Source: Phyto melanocephala (Eukaryota > Arthropoda > Insecta > Diptera > Rhinophoridae). From it: a stretch of DNA of 64,000 nt. This document shows, one piece after another, positions 34,654 through 45,297 of the stretch. The position numbers and the translations under genes are program-made. The stretch covers positions 114,179,128 through 114,243,127 of the forward strand of contig OW799234.1 in assembly GCA_941918925.1 (NCBI GenBank), in the 5' to 3' direction. Position 1 is the first letter of the stretch, and each line of letters starts with the position of its first letter. A model generated the notes under the pieces. It was not told the origin of the DNA, ran no database searches, and saw only the letters and a program-made list of their open reading frames with translations.

Positions 34654-35591
34654 GTTGGGAATTGATTTATTGTAAAACCGCTTTATTACTTTAAACTGCT
34701 TTATAACTTAACGTTAAAAAATTGCATTAACGATTTTTATACGAACCATATGAACGAAAATTGCTGAGGCAACCTAGGGATTTCGGGTCATTCTCTAACA
34801 CGCACTCGATCTGATAAGAAGTTTCCTAGCTTACGTCAAGCTTATTGCGCTCAAGGAATCGTAATTGTAAAGAAATTTACCTTTAAATAACCAAAAGTTT
34901 GTATAATAAATTACAAATGTGAGTACCATTAAATAAGCATAGCGGTGCTATTATTTACTTTAGTTGAAACAGGTTTCTCACCTGTCCCCATTTAAGTATC
35001 CCCTAAATTCACTAGGTATTCAATAAAGGCAAAGTATAACGTTTGTTCAAATCACTCTGTGTGAAATTCCGACAATACATATTTGTGTTAACATTCACTC
35101 ATATAGGCTTAAAACTTCTAAGGTTTTATTAAATAATTTATTACTTCTAGTTGTAAATTTAAAGTTTGGTCTTGCATTGCCATCTTGAAACAGATGGTTA
35201 TAATTTATACATAGAAAAAATTATTGGCAAAAATTTTGAAACAAACGATTGACTAAATTTAATTATTTTTTTTTTTATAAATATTTGTATAGCTTCACTA
35301 CACTTTGTGTTTGATTATTGTCTTGTGTGAAAAAACAAATTTTTTTTCTAAATTTTTTACTTGAATTTATAAACAGATTAAAATAAAATTTTATTTGGTT
35401 TTCTCAATTCATTTATTTAATCTAAAAATGTAGGGTCTTACAAAAATATTTATATGTCGATAGTATATATGCTACGAACGGGTATAGAAAAACTTACATA
35501 TTAACGGTTACAAAAATTAAATATAAAAAATTTTCATTGTCATATAGCCTTTAAATGCCTAATACTTTCAATATATACTAGTAGGAGAGCT
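34654..35591. other. non-coding, no feature recognised
   Basis: AT-rich; no supported feature. Confidence 0.5.
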
Positions 35592-36012
35592 ACCCAGCAA
35601 AAACTAGGTAATGACAACATACTTTTCAATGACTATTACATATCGTCTGTCTTACTAAAAAGTATTTTAGTAATGACTTGATTTATAATGTGATACGTAC
35701 GACTTCTGTAAGGCCATAATATTAATGGGTTATTTGGGTTATTAAAATCACGTGCATATTCATTACTATAAAAGTAAGTACTTATTTAAGTCACTATTTA
35801 TAAGCAACCGAAATAAGTACTTAAACGAGTCCCTATTTGTAGGCGAAGGTGGTATTTTATTCCCTATTTGGAAGGGAGCGTGGTGAGTACTTGCCTGCAA
35901 TGACATGTCTGTGTTAAAATAATGGGTTAAGATGCCAAATTGTAAATAGTGAAGAGCTGTTTTTTAGTACTTTCAACTTATTATCTTTTAATGTGTTATT
36001 TTGCTGGGTACT
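35592..36012. mobile_element. MITE with ACCCAGCAAAA ends
   Basis: The left end CTACCCAGCAAAAACTA and right end, reversed, AGTACCCAGCAAAATAAC, form short inverted repeats. The same ACCCAGCAAAA terminus bounds the composite locus 57549-61162, so the two belong to one family or to related ones. The target duplication is unclear. Confidence 0.55.
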
Positions 36013-36479
36013 TACATTATGAACTTTTTCGGGTAGCTACTCGCCAAAAATATTCACATAGATTTTTGCGAATTTGAATATCAAAAAATATGTGAATGTT
36101 TATGCGAATATTCGTTACATATTTAGTTCTTTAGATCGAAATTTCAACAGTACTGCTGATGACATATATTCGTGCACTACACACAATACAATAACCCTTA
36201 AGTGGATACCTAATTAAGGTGGCACAAATTGCCACCTGGTCCTAGCTGGGACCTCTTGTATTTACAATGAAAATGAACAATAGGCTATTAAACTTTTTAA
36301 ACAAAAACACAACAATTCAATAAAATATATGTCCGTTAGTTTATAAAAATAACATAAAGTAACGTTACACATTTTTGAAAATTTCATTTATTATTTATTT
36401 ACTTATCAAATAAATATTTGTAATGTTATCTTTACTAAGTAACATTAATTATTGGTTTAATTTTTCCATTCAGAAAAGC
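36013..36479. other. non-coding; possible piggyBac-side palindrome
   Basis: Around 36214-36255 a TTAA is followed by GGTGGCACAAATTGCCACC and GGTCCTAGCTGGGACC, two short palindromes. They resemble GGGCCTAGCCGGGCCC at 37275 on the other side of the piggyBac relic and could be subterminal remnants. This is tentative. Confidence 0.3.
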
Positions 36480-37216
36480 TTAAGTTTTTTATCGGCTTAC
36501 AAAAATGGATGTAAGAGAAAAAGTTGCTTACAAAGCTAAGATAATAAATTTATTCATGCACCCTTTTAATTTTTAACAGAAATATTTTCATCGAGTGTCA
36601 TATAACTTCCTAAGGCCAATATTTCGCTCATGTTATATAACAATGCCTAAGTCGAGCGATTTGTTCCACGCTTTGTTGTAAATTTTGTTAGCATTTAATC
36701 CATTACCACTACACCAGACTTTGTTTCATTATAGTTCAGCCTTACCTCAGGTTTTTTTCTTTACTTCAAGGACAGATGTGACAGTGTCTTAATGGACGGT
36801 GGATAATTAAAACCCGACTTTATTATTTTTTGGGACGTAAGAACATATTGCAACATTATCCCTAAATCCAAATTCACTAAAAAGCACTTGTCTTTGATAT
36901 TTTATCATTTTCAAAGCAATCCATCATTTGTTGCTCCTAATAGTTCCAGAAAATCCAAGTACATCATCAATTAGCTTTTAGCATAAACCAAATGTGGTTA
37001 AAACAAATTGTCGGCATCTATTGTTTGTTTGTTTTTCAGCCGTCGCATCACCTGGTCTCTGCCATTATATATATTTTCCTCCAATGGAAAATGCTTACTA
37101 AAACTTGTTACCGTATTTAGCTGGTTCAGAAGGGATATTTTGCACGAACTTCATTCTTCCTCTGAACGAAAAAGTTGTTTATCGACTGTAATGTTTTCGT
37201 TTGGTTTTAAGTTAGT
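36480..37216 (-). pseudogene. piggyBac-like transposase relic (C-terminal two thirds)
   Basis: The minus strand in shifting frames gives ENITVDKQLF (region of the first catalytic Asp), then NIPSEPAKYG-like sequence. It continues TIDADN (second Asp region), EFGFRDNVAICSYVPKKN, then a stop and LSTVH, and KPEVRLNYNETKSGVVVMD followed by FTTKRGTNRS and LYNMSEILALGSYM. This order matches piggyBac-family DDD transposases, including the PKKNK...LLST.H and KP.II..YN.TKGGVD.MDQ signatures; here GVD is GVV. The N-terminus and the C-terminal Cys-rich finger are not seen. Multiple stops make it inactive. Confidence 0.8.
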
Positions 37217-37948
37217 TTAAATTTTAAGCTAATGCCAATGTGTTTGCATTTATATTGAGAGAAAAGTTGACTGGGCCTAGCCGGGCCCATGTAGTATGAA
37301 TATGAACAAAATTTTGTTTTAACTATTTACCACTCGCACGGTCATAAAATTATACTTATTTTTAATTTTCGTATAAAAAAAACACTTTTACTGAGGAATA
37401 CTTAAAGTTTCACTGAAATATTTGCAATATTTATACAAAAATCATTGCAAAAAAATCAAAAAATGCCTGGACAGGCACAAGTATCCTCTTAAGTGTTAAA
37501 AATATAGCAACTACAACAAAAACCCACAAAGTTTGTGCAATCACGTACGTACATATAATTGTGTATCTGCTTACACTTCCTTTTGTTGTTGTTTTTAAAA
37601 CAAATTTTGTTGTTGCAATTTCCACAATATTGAATCAATATTTTCCAAAAATGTTCGTCTATGTAAAAATATCTTATTATTACATTCAACAAACGTATCA
37701 AGAAGTTATATGGAAGCTGGAAAAACGTCCTTTATTAAACTGCTTTTCAATAATAAATTTCTTATAATCATTTCTGAAAAACTTATACCACGTACGAGTG
37801 GGTCAAATACGTAGCGATTTCAAAAAGTTGATTTCAACGGTCGCACGGAGGTACAAACAAGAATGACTAAATCGACTTCTCTCTATCTCTCTATTTATGA
37901 GATCGCAAACTTATATATTTTTTTCGACAATCTCGTGTAAAGGAAATA
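37217..37948. other. non-coding, no gene recognised
   Basis: Overlapping short frames on both strands (37431-37767) show no motif. The stretch leads into a TATACCC-type element. Confidence 0.45.
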
Positions 37949-38091
37949 ACAAGTAAGAGCACTATATTCGGCTGTGCCGAATCTTTTATACCCACCACCA
38001 ATTTTGTGTACATTTAAAGCACAATAATTATTATTTAGTTAATCGCTTGGAATAATCTCTTTATAATAAAATATACATCACTTTCTTTGTA

Positions 38092-38581
38092 GAGGGTGGT
38101 TAAATTTTAAATTTAAAACAGAGGCCGAATTTCGGCACTCGAACGTGATCGAAATTTGAAAACTCTTATTAGAATCTCTATACCTAAAGCACAGCGTACT
38201 CGATCGTTCGAGTAAAATTTCGATCGATATCGAATGCCGTAATTCGGCCCCAGGTCTGTATAAAATGTAATAACATCTATGAATGCCTTCTAAATTCGTT
38301 AAATGAGAAGCATTGCTGTTTATCGCGCTAGTGTGGCAAAAAAACAGTCAGCTTCGACTCATCATCGTGCCAAACAATTGAGCATCAGCAATGTTATTGA
38401 GAATTTGGACTATCGGATCGAGGTGTGCCGTTGAGGTCGCGGGGGCCATTTGGCCGATATTTTGTTCCATACATATTTGAACCATACAAATATTATCATT
38501 AAAAAAGAAATGATAATAATTTCCTAAATAATTTGTGTTTTATTCAAAATCAACATCGGCCCTTAAAATTTAACCCCCCTT
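38092..38581 (+). mobile_element. internally deleted mariner-like element with TA duplication
   Basis: The ends GAGGGTGGTTAAATTTTAA and, reversed, AAGGGGGGTTAAATTTTAAG are flanked by TA on each side. It is the same family as 12942-13527. The residual frame gives VYRASVAKKQSASTHHRA (N-terminal region), NVIENLDYRIEVC and GHLADILFHT (C-terminus), so the catalytic core is deleted. A related repeat at 63.47 kb retains the uninterrupted target. Confidence 0.85.
38124..38253. mobile_element. small palindromic MITE inside the mariner relic
   Basis: The left end GGCCGAATTTCGGCACTCGA and right end, reversed, GGCCGAATTACGGCATTCGA are inverted repeats. A degraded reverse-complement copy is at 7145-7242, sharing AGAGATTCTAATAAGA and AATGCCGTAATT. 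There is no coding capacity. Confidence 0.65.
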
Positions 38582-39754
38582 TATAACTTCGATATGCTGG
38601 TAAAATGTTTTCGTTTAAGTATTTCAGTAACAATGGGCGTTAAAGTAAGCGTGTCAATAAAATTTCTGCTAATAAATACAACTTAGATATTTCAATAAAG
38701 TCCTTTATTATTCGATTTACAGAGAAATTATAAGAATTTGAGAGAAAACGTTGTATGGGAGGTTGGCGTGTCACATTTATTTTCCGTCAGAAGAAAGCCT
38801 TTGACCAAAAAGCAATTCCTGCAAAATTTCAGAATCGTAGATCTAATTTTGTCACTCTTATTAGGTTTAAAATTTTAAACATACTGAAAAATACACTGCG
38901 CGGTATAAATTTTCATACATTTTGATCTCTAACTCCCTTCCTAATGCATGCATTTAGGCAATTTTTGGGTAGATATATTGTTTTTGCTCAGGTAGTTTAT
39001 ATTTGGAGTTTCATGACTCATACGTAGATGCTGGTGGACACAACTCCATTTTATTCGATCTTGGAAGGACATGGTTCTTTCGACCTACTCTTGCATTACG
39101 AGCTATAACTTTCTTCCTTATATTCCGATTTAGCCAATTTTCTATTCCAAACAAACCTTGTGTATAAGACATTTTCTGGCAAAATTTTAGCCCACTAGCT
39201 TTTTCGATGGGACCTCTATCGTGCTTTTAACAGACGGACAGACGGACGGACATAGCTAGATCGTCATCAAATAAAACCCCGATTAAGAGTATATATACCA
39301 TTTTTTTGGTTGCGGGTATAAAAACTAAAATACTTTAAAAAACACTTTACAAAAAAATTTGTTTAGCTCTTTTACTAAAATTTTGCAAAAGTATTTGACC
39401 TTGCGTCACAAAAATTGGTCTGGTGATCACTATCGGATCGTCCCGGGTATACAGTTGGGTATAGGGGTATAGAGGAGAGTTTTATCTACTAAATAGTGCT
39501 AATTTCTTTTTGTTATCTTATGTTCTCTAGAAGTTATGGTGTATTAAAAAATGGGAATTTATAAAAATTTGAACCTAAAAATAGAAAAAAAATTATTTCT
39601 AAACATTATAAACAATTTCTTTTCATGTACTAATGGTTAACAAATTTTAAAATTATACAAAACTTATTTCGTTTAAAAATCTTTTAAGAGTAAAATGTTA
39701 TAGAACTTTAAAAATCAAAATCTTACTAATAAATTATCCGTTTTAGCAAAATGC

Positions 39755-39807
39755 TGAGCATGTCTATTTTGAATCACCCTGTGGCCCTTAAAATTTAACC
39801 ACCCTTT
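39755..39807. repeat. isolated right terminus of the 12.9/38.1-kb mariner family
   Basis: GTGGCCCTTAAAATTTAACC followed by ACCCTT and TA matches the right ends at 13527 and 38581. No left end or transposase segment was found in the preceding 400 bp. Confidence 0.6.
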
Positions 39808-40204
39808 ACAAAAGAATAGATAGATAAAAAAAAATTAGTTAAAATATGTATTTTAAGTATTCAAATACTTATTTTAAATCTACTGATGCACATTTTTTTT
39901 AATATTTTTAAATCTTAAACCTTATAAGTCTGTGTGTACAACTATATGTAAAGTTGGGCACAAATCATTACTCTAGTTAATTTTTGTCAACAAACTTCGG
40001 TCATTTTTGTTTTCACAAACCCCTATAAAATTCCTTTGTAGTTTGTGCAAAAAAATGTTACTAGAGTCATCTAGTGTTCTACGTGATGTTTAGCAAAGAC
40101 ATCATCCTCAGTGTTTGCAAAATGTAGTGGCGCCTTCAACAGATGTTGCCATCTGCAATGAATAATTGCTAATGAATATGACTAATATATTTTTATAAAA
40201 ATTT

Positions 40205-40838
40205 AAAAAAAAAGTGGGCGTGGCACATTTATTTTTTGTTATAACGAAGACTTTGACCAAAAAGTCATTTTTGCAAAATTTCAGAACCGTACATATAGTT
40301 TTGTCAGATTTATTACGTTTTAAATTTCAAATATACACTGAGCGGTATAAATTTTCGTACATGTTGACCTATAACTCCTTTTCTAATGAATAGATTTAAG
40401 CAATTTTTGGGGATAAATATTCTTTTGACTCGAGAAATATATATTCCAAGTTTCATGACTCTACGTTTATGCGTTTGGACACAATTCCTTTTTTTTCGAT
40501 GTTAGAAGGACACGGTTTTTTCGACCTATTCTTGCTTTACGAGCTATAACTCTCTTCCTAATATTCCGATTTAGCCCATTTTCAATACCAAACAAACCTT
40601 GTCTATAAGAAAGATTCTGGCAAAATTTGAGCCCTTTAGCTTTTTCGGTGCGACCTCTATCGTGCTTTCAACAGACGGACAGACGGACAGACGGACGGAC
40701 ATAGCTAGATCGTCATCAAATCAAACCCCGATTCAGAATATATATACTTTATGGGGTCTAAAATGGATATTTCGATGTGTTACAAACGGAATGACAAAAT
40801 GAATATACCCCCACCATTTTTTTGGTGGCGGGTATAAA
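40205..40838. mobile_element. TATACCC-type dispersed repeat, 5'-truncated
   Basis: It shares GTGGGCGTGGCACATTTATT, TTCGACCTATTCTTGCTTTA, CAGACGGACGGACATAGCTA, TTACAAACGGAATGACAAAA and the terminal CCACCATTTTTTTGGTGGCG plus GGTATAAAA with the copy ending at 39322. The short open frame at 40599-40802 lies wholly within the repeat and recurs at 63129-63329, so it is not counted as a gene. Confidence 0.75.
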
Positions 40839-41547
40839 AAAGCATTAAACTGGTAACCAAAAAATATTTCATTAAATCTGCAACACATCTGTTCAGAGTA
40901 AAGTGTCCTCTAATTGAATTACTTTTTGTTCTTCATATTAAAATCATAACGACATCATTGCTAGTGTTGTATGCTACTATTAAAAGGACAATTACAAATG
41001 TGTTGGTAACTTGTAGAATTAATAATTTAATATTTTTATCAAATACTTCTATTGTATGGAATTTGAGTTAACGTGTGAGTGTGTAACACATGAAATAATA
41101 TTTCAATTAGAAGTTCATGGAAGAAGGAGATGAGAAGCAATTGGTATGAAATAAGCAACAAAAATTGGCTTTATCTATTTGATATCATTGATATTGTTTT
41201 TATTACTGCAATTACATACGTTGTACATGGCAACACTTTTTTGCTCATGGAAAATGAAAACACGTTGGGGGTAAAAATGTCATTACAACGACAATAATTC
41301 TATTGTGTACATACATACATGTGTAAAGAGTTTTTCTGTAAGAGCTTAACAAATTCGATTCTGAATTAAATACAGTATAGTTAAATTATGTACCTTGAAA
41401 TATAAAGGGTTTTTTTAATTTTGTTATATTTAGTATTTTTCAAATGGTCCTTCACACGATAACATTGAACATTGAAAATTTGCATTCCCTTAAGTTTCTG
41501 TAATATTGTTGACTTGTTGTCCTAAACCATGAACTAAACAAAAATAA
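40839..41547. other. non-coding, no feature recognised
   Basis: AT-rich spacer. Confidence 0.5.
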
Positions 41548-41660
41548 TTATTTAAATTTTTAATCAGGCTTGAGTTCATATTAATATTCTTTTTAGTTTT
41601 ACAAAGAATTTTTTTTAATTGTGATAAATGAAAGAATAAATCTTGAAAAATTATATTTTT

Positions 41661-41731
41661 ACCGACACTAGCCGAGTGGAATGCATTTTCGAAACCAGCT
41701 ACGATTTCATCATCAGCACTCTCTGATCGGT
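41661..41731 (-). ncRNA. type I hammerhead ribozyme motif, left arm
   Basis: This is the exact reverse complement, base for base in its core, of the motif at 42195-42265: outer stem, stem I, CTGATGA, stem II hairpin, GAAA, palindromic ATGCAT stem III, then UC at the predicted cleavage site. It is transcribed leftward. It is listed separately because the two ribozymes sit on opposite strands and could pair with each other as long antisense arms. Confidence 0.75.
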
Positions 41732-42194
41732 GGTTACATGTTGGTTGTAAATATCATCTATTTAACTCACGGGACTTATGTTACTTGAATTCGGTAACTA
41801 ATTTTTAGTTTTTCCTATTTCAAAATTTTAAAAATTCAATTTATATAAACACAGGGCACGGTGCACAAAATCATTCATTCACTGTTAGTCAGTCAACATT
41901 TCGTTGTATACTGACCTCAAAGAAAATAAAACAAATGATTATAAACAATGATTGTTAAAAACAATTATCTGTTCTTATCGCTACCTAACTGGTGACTAGA
42001 GCAGGACAAAAATAGTGATAAATGAAAGATAATAACAAACAAAAGTAAAAAGGGTTGCTGTTTGGTTAAAATTTCAATCTAACTCATTGTGGTAAAAAAT
42101 ATATGAAATAGGAAAAACTAAAAATTAGTTACCGAATTCAAGTAACATAAGTCCCGTGAGTTAAATAGATGATATTTACAACCAACATGTAACC

Positions 42195-42265
42195 ACCGAT
42201 CAGAGAGTGCTGATGATGAAATCGTAGCTGGTTTCGAAAATGCATTCCACTCGGCTAGTGTCGGT
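42195..42265 (+). ncRNA. type I hammerhead ribozyme motif, right arm
   Basis: Read 5' to 3': outer stem ACCGA (42195-42199) pairs with TCGGT (42261-42265). Stem I GAGTG (42205-42209) pairs with CACTC (42248-42252). The invariant CTGATGA is at 42210-42216. Stem II GAAATC (42218-42223) pairs with GGTTTC (42230-42235) over a 6-nt loop with one G-U pair. The invariant GAAA is at 42236-42239. Then ATGCAT (42240-42245) is followed by T42246 and C42247, giving the UH cleavage site after 42247. The 6-nt palindromic stem III cannot fold on itself as a hairpin, which suggests activity as a dimer, as reported for Penelope-associated hammerheads. All catalytic-core positions are intact. Confidence 0.8.
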
Positions 42266-42398
42266 AAAAGAATAATTTTTCAAGATTTATTCTTTCATTT
42301 ATCACAATTAAAAAAAAAAAAAAAAAAAAAAAAAATTCTTTGTAAAAATAAAAAGAATATTAATATGAACTCAAGCCTGATTAAAAATTTAAATAATA

Positions 42399-43546
42399 GT
42401 TTAAACAGAAAAGTTTGACAAAATAAAAATTCAATTTAAACAAAAATAAATTAAGTATTAAATTGTGTTATTGTCCAGCCTTTTGGCAAATATGCATTTT
42501 ATATTATAATAAACGGTATTATATGTAAATATAATTAGAATCAAATTTATCCAACAGCCTGCTGTGACGTAAAATTGCTGTAATCGCCCTTGTAATCGTG
42601 ATCACCGACTCGTTATCCATTCGTTGTTCATTTATATATGTTTTTAAGGTGACCGTTTCTGACTGCTGTTTCTAGGTTTTTATTCCCTATTACAATACCC
42701 TTTATCGTGTACATATCTTTATATGTATTGAGTGTGTGTGTGTGTATGAAGGTTTTGTTTATACTGGCACTGGTTATATGTACGTTTTAATTGTGCTTTA
42801 ATCGATTTGGTATTTGTACAAAATGTTGAACAAAAACTCAATACAATAGACATCAAAAAAAAAAAAAAAGATAATAACAGGAAAATTTATATTAATTAAT
42901 GTTTATAAAAAAATAAATAAAAATGTAGTCGGACATTAAAAATTTATCAATTATTTTATTTAGTTTGACCTTTGTAATTGAGCTACTTTTTTTAAGAAAT
43001 TGTGTAAAATTTTTTTGTATATTACAGGGCAAGGAGAAATTACTTCAGTTGAAGGTAAAGAGTCAGTGTTCTTTGCTTACTAAAGTTTGTTTACATAATT
43101 AGAAAGTAAACTGCTTTAATATTTTCTTTACTGTAATTTTAAATGTTAAAAATTGTGTTTAGTAGCAAAAAAGTATTAAAAAAAATTAAAAATCAAACAA
43201 AGTAACTATTTATATAAAAAATGAAATAAGAACGGTCTAATTAATAAAATTTAAAACAGCTTTATAAGAGGCTTATTAATCAAATTTCCATAGAAAATCA
43301 GTTCTATAAACCCTTTATAAACCTTTAATAATTATTATGAATAAGGCGGGAAGGGTATAAAAATTATTATTTTATTAATATAAAAAAAACAATTAAATTT
43401 ATTCAAAAAAATTTACTGCGTGTTAACGTAATCTTAAGCAAAATTTTTATTTTTATTAATAACAACATTTTTAATTTGTTTAGATAAATATGCTGTTAGT
43501 GCAAAAAATAAAAAATGTGCTTCTGTACTCCGCAAAAAAAAAAACG
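42399..43546. other. non-coding, holds one microexon candidate
   Basis: AT-rich, with (GT)n near 42731-42745. The only other feature noted is the splice-site-bounded segment at 43028-43054. Confidence 0.4.
43028..43054 (+). other. candidate 27-nt microexon
   Basis: A long pyrimidine-rich tract ending TTTTTTTGTATATTACAG precedes 27 nt, GGCAAGGAGAAATTACTT followed by CAGTTGAAG, and then GTAAAG. The segment is a multiple of three and open in two frames (GKEKLLQLK, or QGEITSVE in phase 2). Both splice sites are good. No adjacent exon is known in this window, so it could be chance. Confidence 0.25.
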
Positions 43547-44567
43547 GTAAGAGCACTATATTCGGCCGTGCCAAATCTAATAATACACTTCACCATCATG
43601 TACACATCGTAGCTTAGCCTAGATTTTAAATTTCATGCAATAAATATTATTTTCGACGCTATCTTTGATTTTGAAAACTAATATAGTTAACTACTTGTCA
43701 TGTCCTTTTATTTGATACCCATATTGTTGGGGTTAAAAAAATTCGCTCCGCCATTTTGTTTCAGACTCTATTGTGGAATTTACAATTTTTTATAGTTTCC
43801 TATATTGTGCTGGTCTAGTGCTTTTTTGATACCAATATTGTGGGGGTTAAACAGGACAAATTCGTAACTACTATATTTGACTCATATATTTGCCATTTAA
43901 TGTAGAATGCCATTTTAACCTTTTTTCTTTTAATATCTAACTATATTTTAATACTCAAGCCCTTTCATTTAATTCCCATATTGGCTCCCTTGGTTGTATA
44001 GAAACTGAACAATATCTATTTTTATTTGTAAAATTTAGGAAAAACACCATAGAAGTTGTACTTTGGTTCTTATATCTCAGTTGGTTTCAAACTGATTTTT
44101 TAGTTTTTCTTATGAGATTGCGGCTTTAATTTGGTATCTTAAGAGTGTTCAAAAACTATTGAGGAGTTTAAAAAATTTGTATATATTTAAAATTTGTATA
44201 TATTTATTTGTATATATTTTTGCCTATAACTTTCATGAGTATCTCCAGGGGTATATCAAATTCATAAACATTAACAACCGTGTCTATAAATTATAATAGG
44301 GCTGGAAAATTTTAGTTTTTGTGGTAAATATAACCGAAAAAACAAAGGCAGTCGTGTTTACTTGTTCTCAAATAGTTATGAGACGATTATGCTGCTTTCC
44401 AATACCAATATTTCCAATAGCTTTTGAATATTTCTGATATTTTGATACCTTACATGGGCCCTGGCGATGTCAGGGGGTTTCAAAAAATTGACTTCAACAT
44501 ACACACGGACAGACGGTTAGTAAGGCAGGCAGATAATGCTTAATCGACTACGCTATTCATAAGCTTT

Positions 44568-44570
<3 letters not shown>
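43547..44570. mobile_element. TATACCC-type dispersed repeat, diverged copy
   Basis: It begins GGTAAGAGCACTATATTCGG then CCGTGCCAAATCTAATAATA and CTTCACCATCATG, the terminus seen at 11524 and 37950. The interior repeats a TTTGATACCCATATTGTTGG / GATACCAATATTGTGGGGG / TTCCCATATTGGC core about every 100-140 bp. It ends in a CACACGGACAGACGG block leading to CTATTCATAAGCTTTCAAAA. Confidence 0.65.

Positions 44571-44614
<44 letters not shown>
44571..44614. repeat. (TA)n microsatellite
   Basis: About 20 TA dinucleotides, directly followed by a T20 run that is the complement of the poly(A) tail of the neighbouring LINE. A further (TA)n patch flanks the LINE on the other side at about 45066-45082. Confidence 0.9.
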
Positions 44615-44632
<18 letters not shown>

Positions 44633-45058
44633 TTAAATGATAAAGGATTATACAGACATATACATTTCATTTCATTTCACCTAGTCTATATGACCAACAA
44701 GTAATTTTTTTCTGTCTCATTGAAGTTAAGCAATATCTGCCGCTAAATCATGTGGCTTAGTTCTCTGTAGTCTTCTGGTGTAGATTTCTTCGTTGCTTAA
44801 GATAGAAACTTTTGGGTTTATGTGAGACTGCATTCTGTTTACATGCTTAGTTGCAAACAGTTTTATCACTTTCGTAACTTTCATTACTCCGAGGTCTCTA
44901 TGTAGATCATCAATTCTGATGTACCAAGGTGCGTTCACTATGTTTTTCAGAATTTTGTTTTGGACGCGTTGGATGATTTCTATTTGTTTCTTAGTAGCAC
45001 ATTCCCACATTTGGATTCCATAAGTCCAAACTTGTTTTAAAATTTGATTGTATATAAA
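44615..45058 (-). pseudogene. jockey-like LINE 3' end (reverse transcriptase C-terminus and tail)
   Basis: On the minus strand, from about 45058, the frame reads ILKQVWTYGIQMWECATKKQ, then IEIIQRVQNKILKNIVNAPW, YIRIDDLHRDLGVMKV and RRLQRTKPHDLAADIA to a stop at 44726. The YGIQLW...IE.IQR.Q.K.LR.IVNAPWY signature is typical of the end of jockey-clade ORF2. About 90 nt of 3' UTR and a 20-nt poly(A) tail (T run 44615-44634) follow. The insertion is heavily 5'-truncated, as usual for LINEs, and sits within a TA microsatellite. Confidence 0.85.
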
Positions 45059-45297
45059 TTTGATTGTATATATATATATATATGAGAATCGAAATTAAAC
45101 CTGAGTACTTTTGCTGCACCATGCCAAAAAGCTCCTGGAGCAAAGTATTAAGGAGTTTATCTTTTGAAAGACCTATGAAAATAAACTAAAACAATTTAGT
45201 GTTCTGGTCCATAGAATGTTGACTTAGATTTTCTATTCATTCATTCTCCAATTCATTTCTACCTATGCCAACTTGTCCGTTAACACGTTAACACGTT

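Larger units (their letters stand above)
37949..39322. mobile_element. TATACCC(G)CCACC-type dispersed repeat, complete, interrupted by a mariner
   Basis: It begins ACAAGTAAGAGCACTATATT followed by the palindrome TCGGCTGTGCCGA and TTTTATACCCACCACC. It passes through CGACCTACTCTTGC..TACGAGCTATAAC and GACGGACGGACATAGCTAGA motifs and ends TTTTTTGGTTGCGGGTATAA. Related pieces are at 40205-40838, 50949-51130 and 63026-64000. A mariner-like element sits at 38092-38581. No coding capacity is seen. Confidence 0.75.
41548..42398. mobile_element. Penelope-like retroelement terminal repeats in inverted arrangement
   Basis: Two arms (41548-41821 and 42105-42398) are almost identical inverted copies separated by about 280 bp. 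Shared landmarks are TTTTTAATCAGGCTTGAGTT, TTCGAAACCAGCTACGATTT, CGGTGGTTACATGTTGG and CCGTGAGTTAAATAGATGAT. Each arm contains a complete hammerhead-ribozyme motif pointing inward to outward on opposite strands. The right arm has a 27-29 nt poly(A) run at about 42309-42336, much longer than in the left arm. Penelope-like elements are known to carry hammerheads in their terminal repeats and to leave inverted truncated copies. No reverse transcriptase or GIY-YIG frame is present, so only terminal parts remain. The family assignment is inferred from the ribozyme and the architecture. Confidence 0.65.

Noticed and set aside
40599..40802. 67-codon frame similar to one at 63129-63329
   Set aside because: Both fall inside the TATACCC-type repeat and have no start or motif conservation beyond the DNA repeat.
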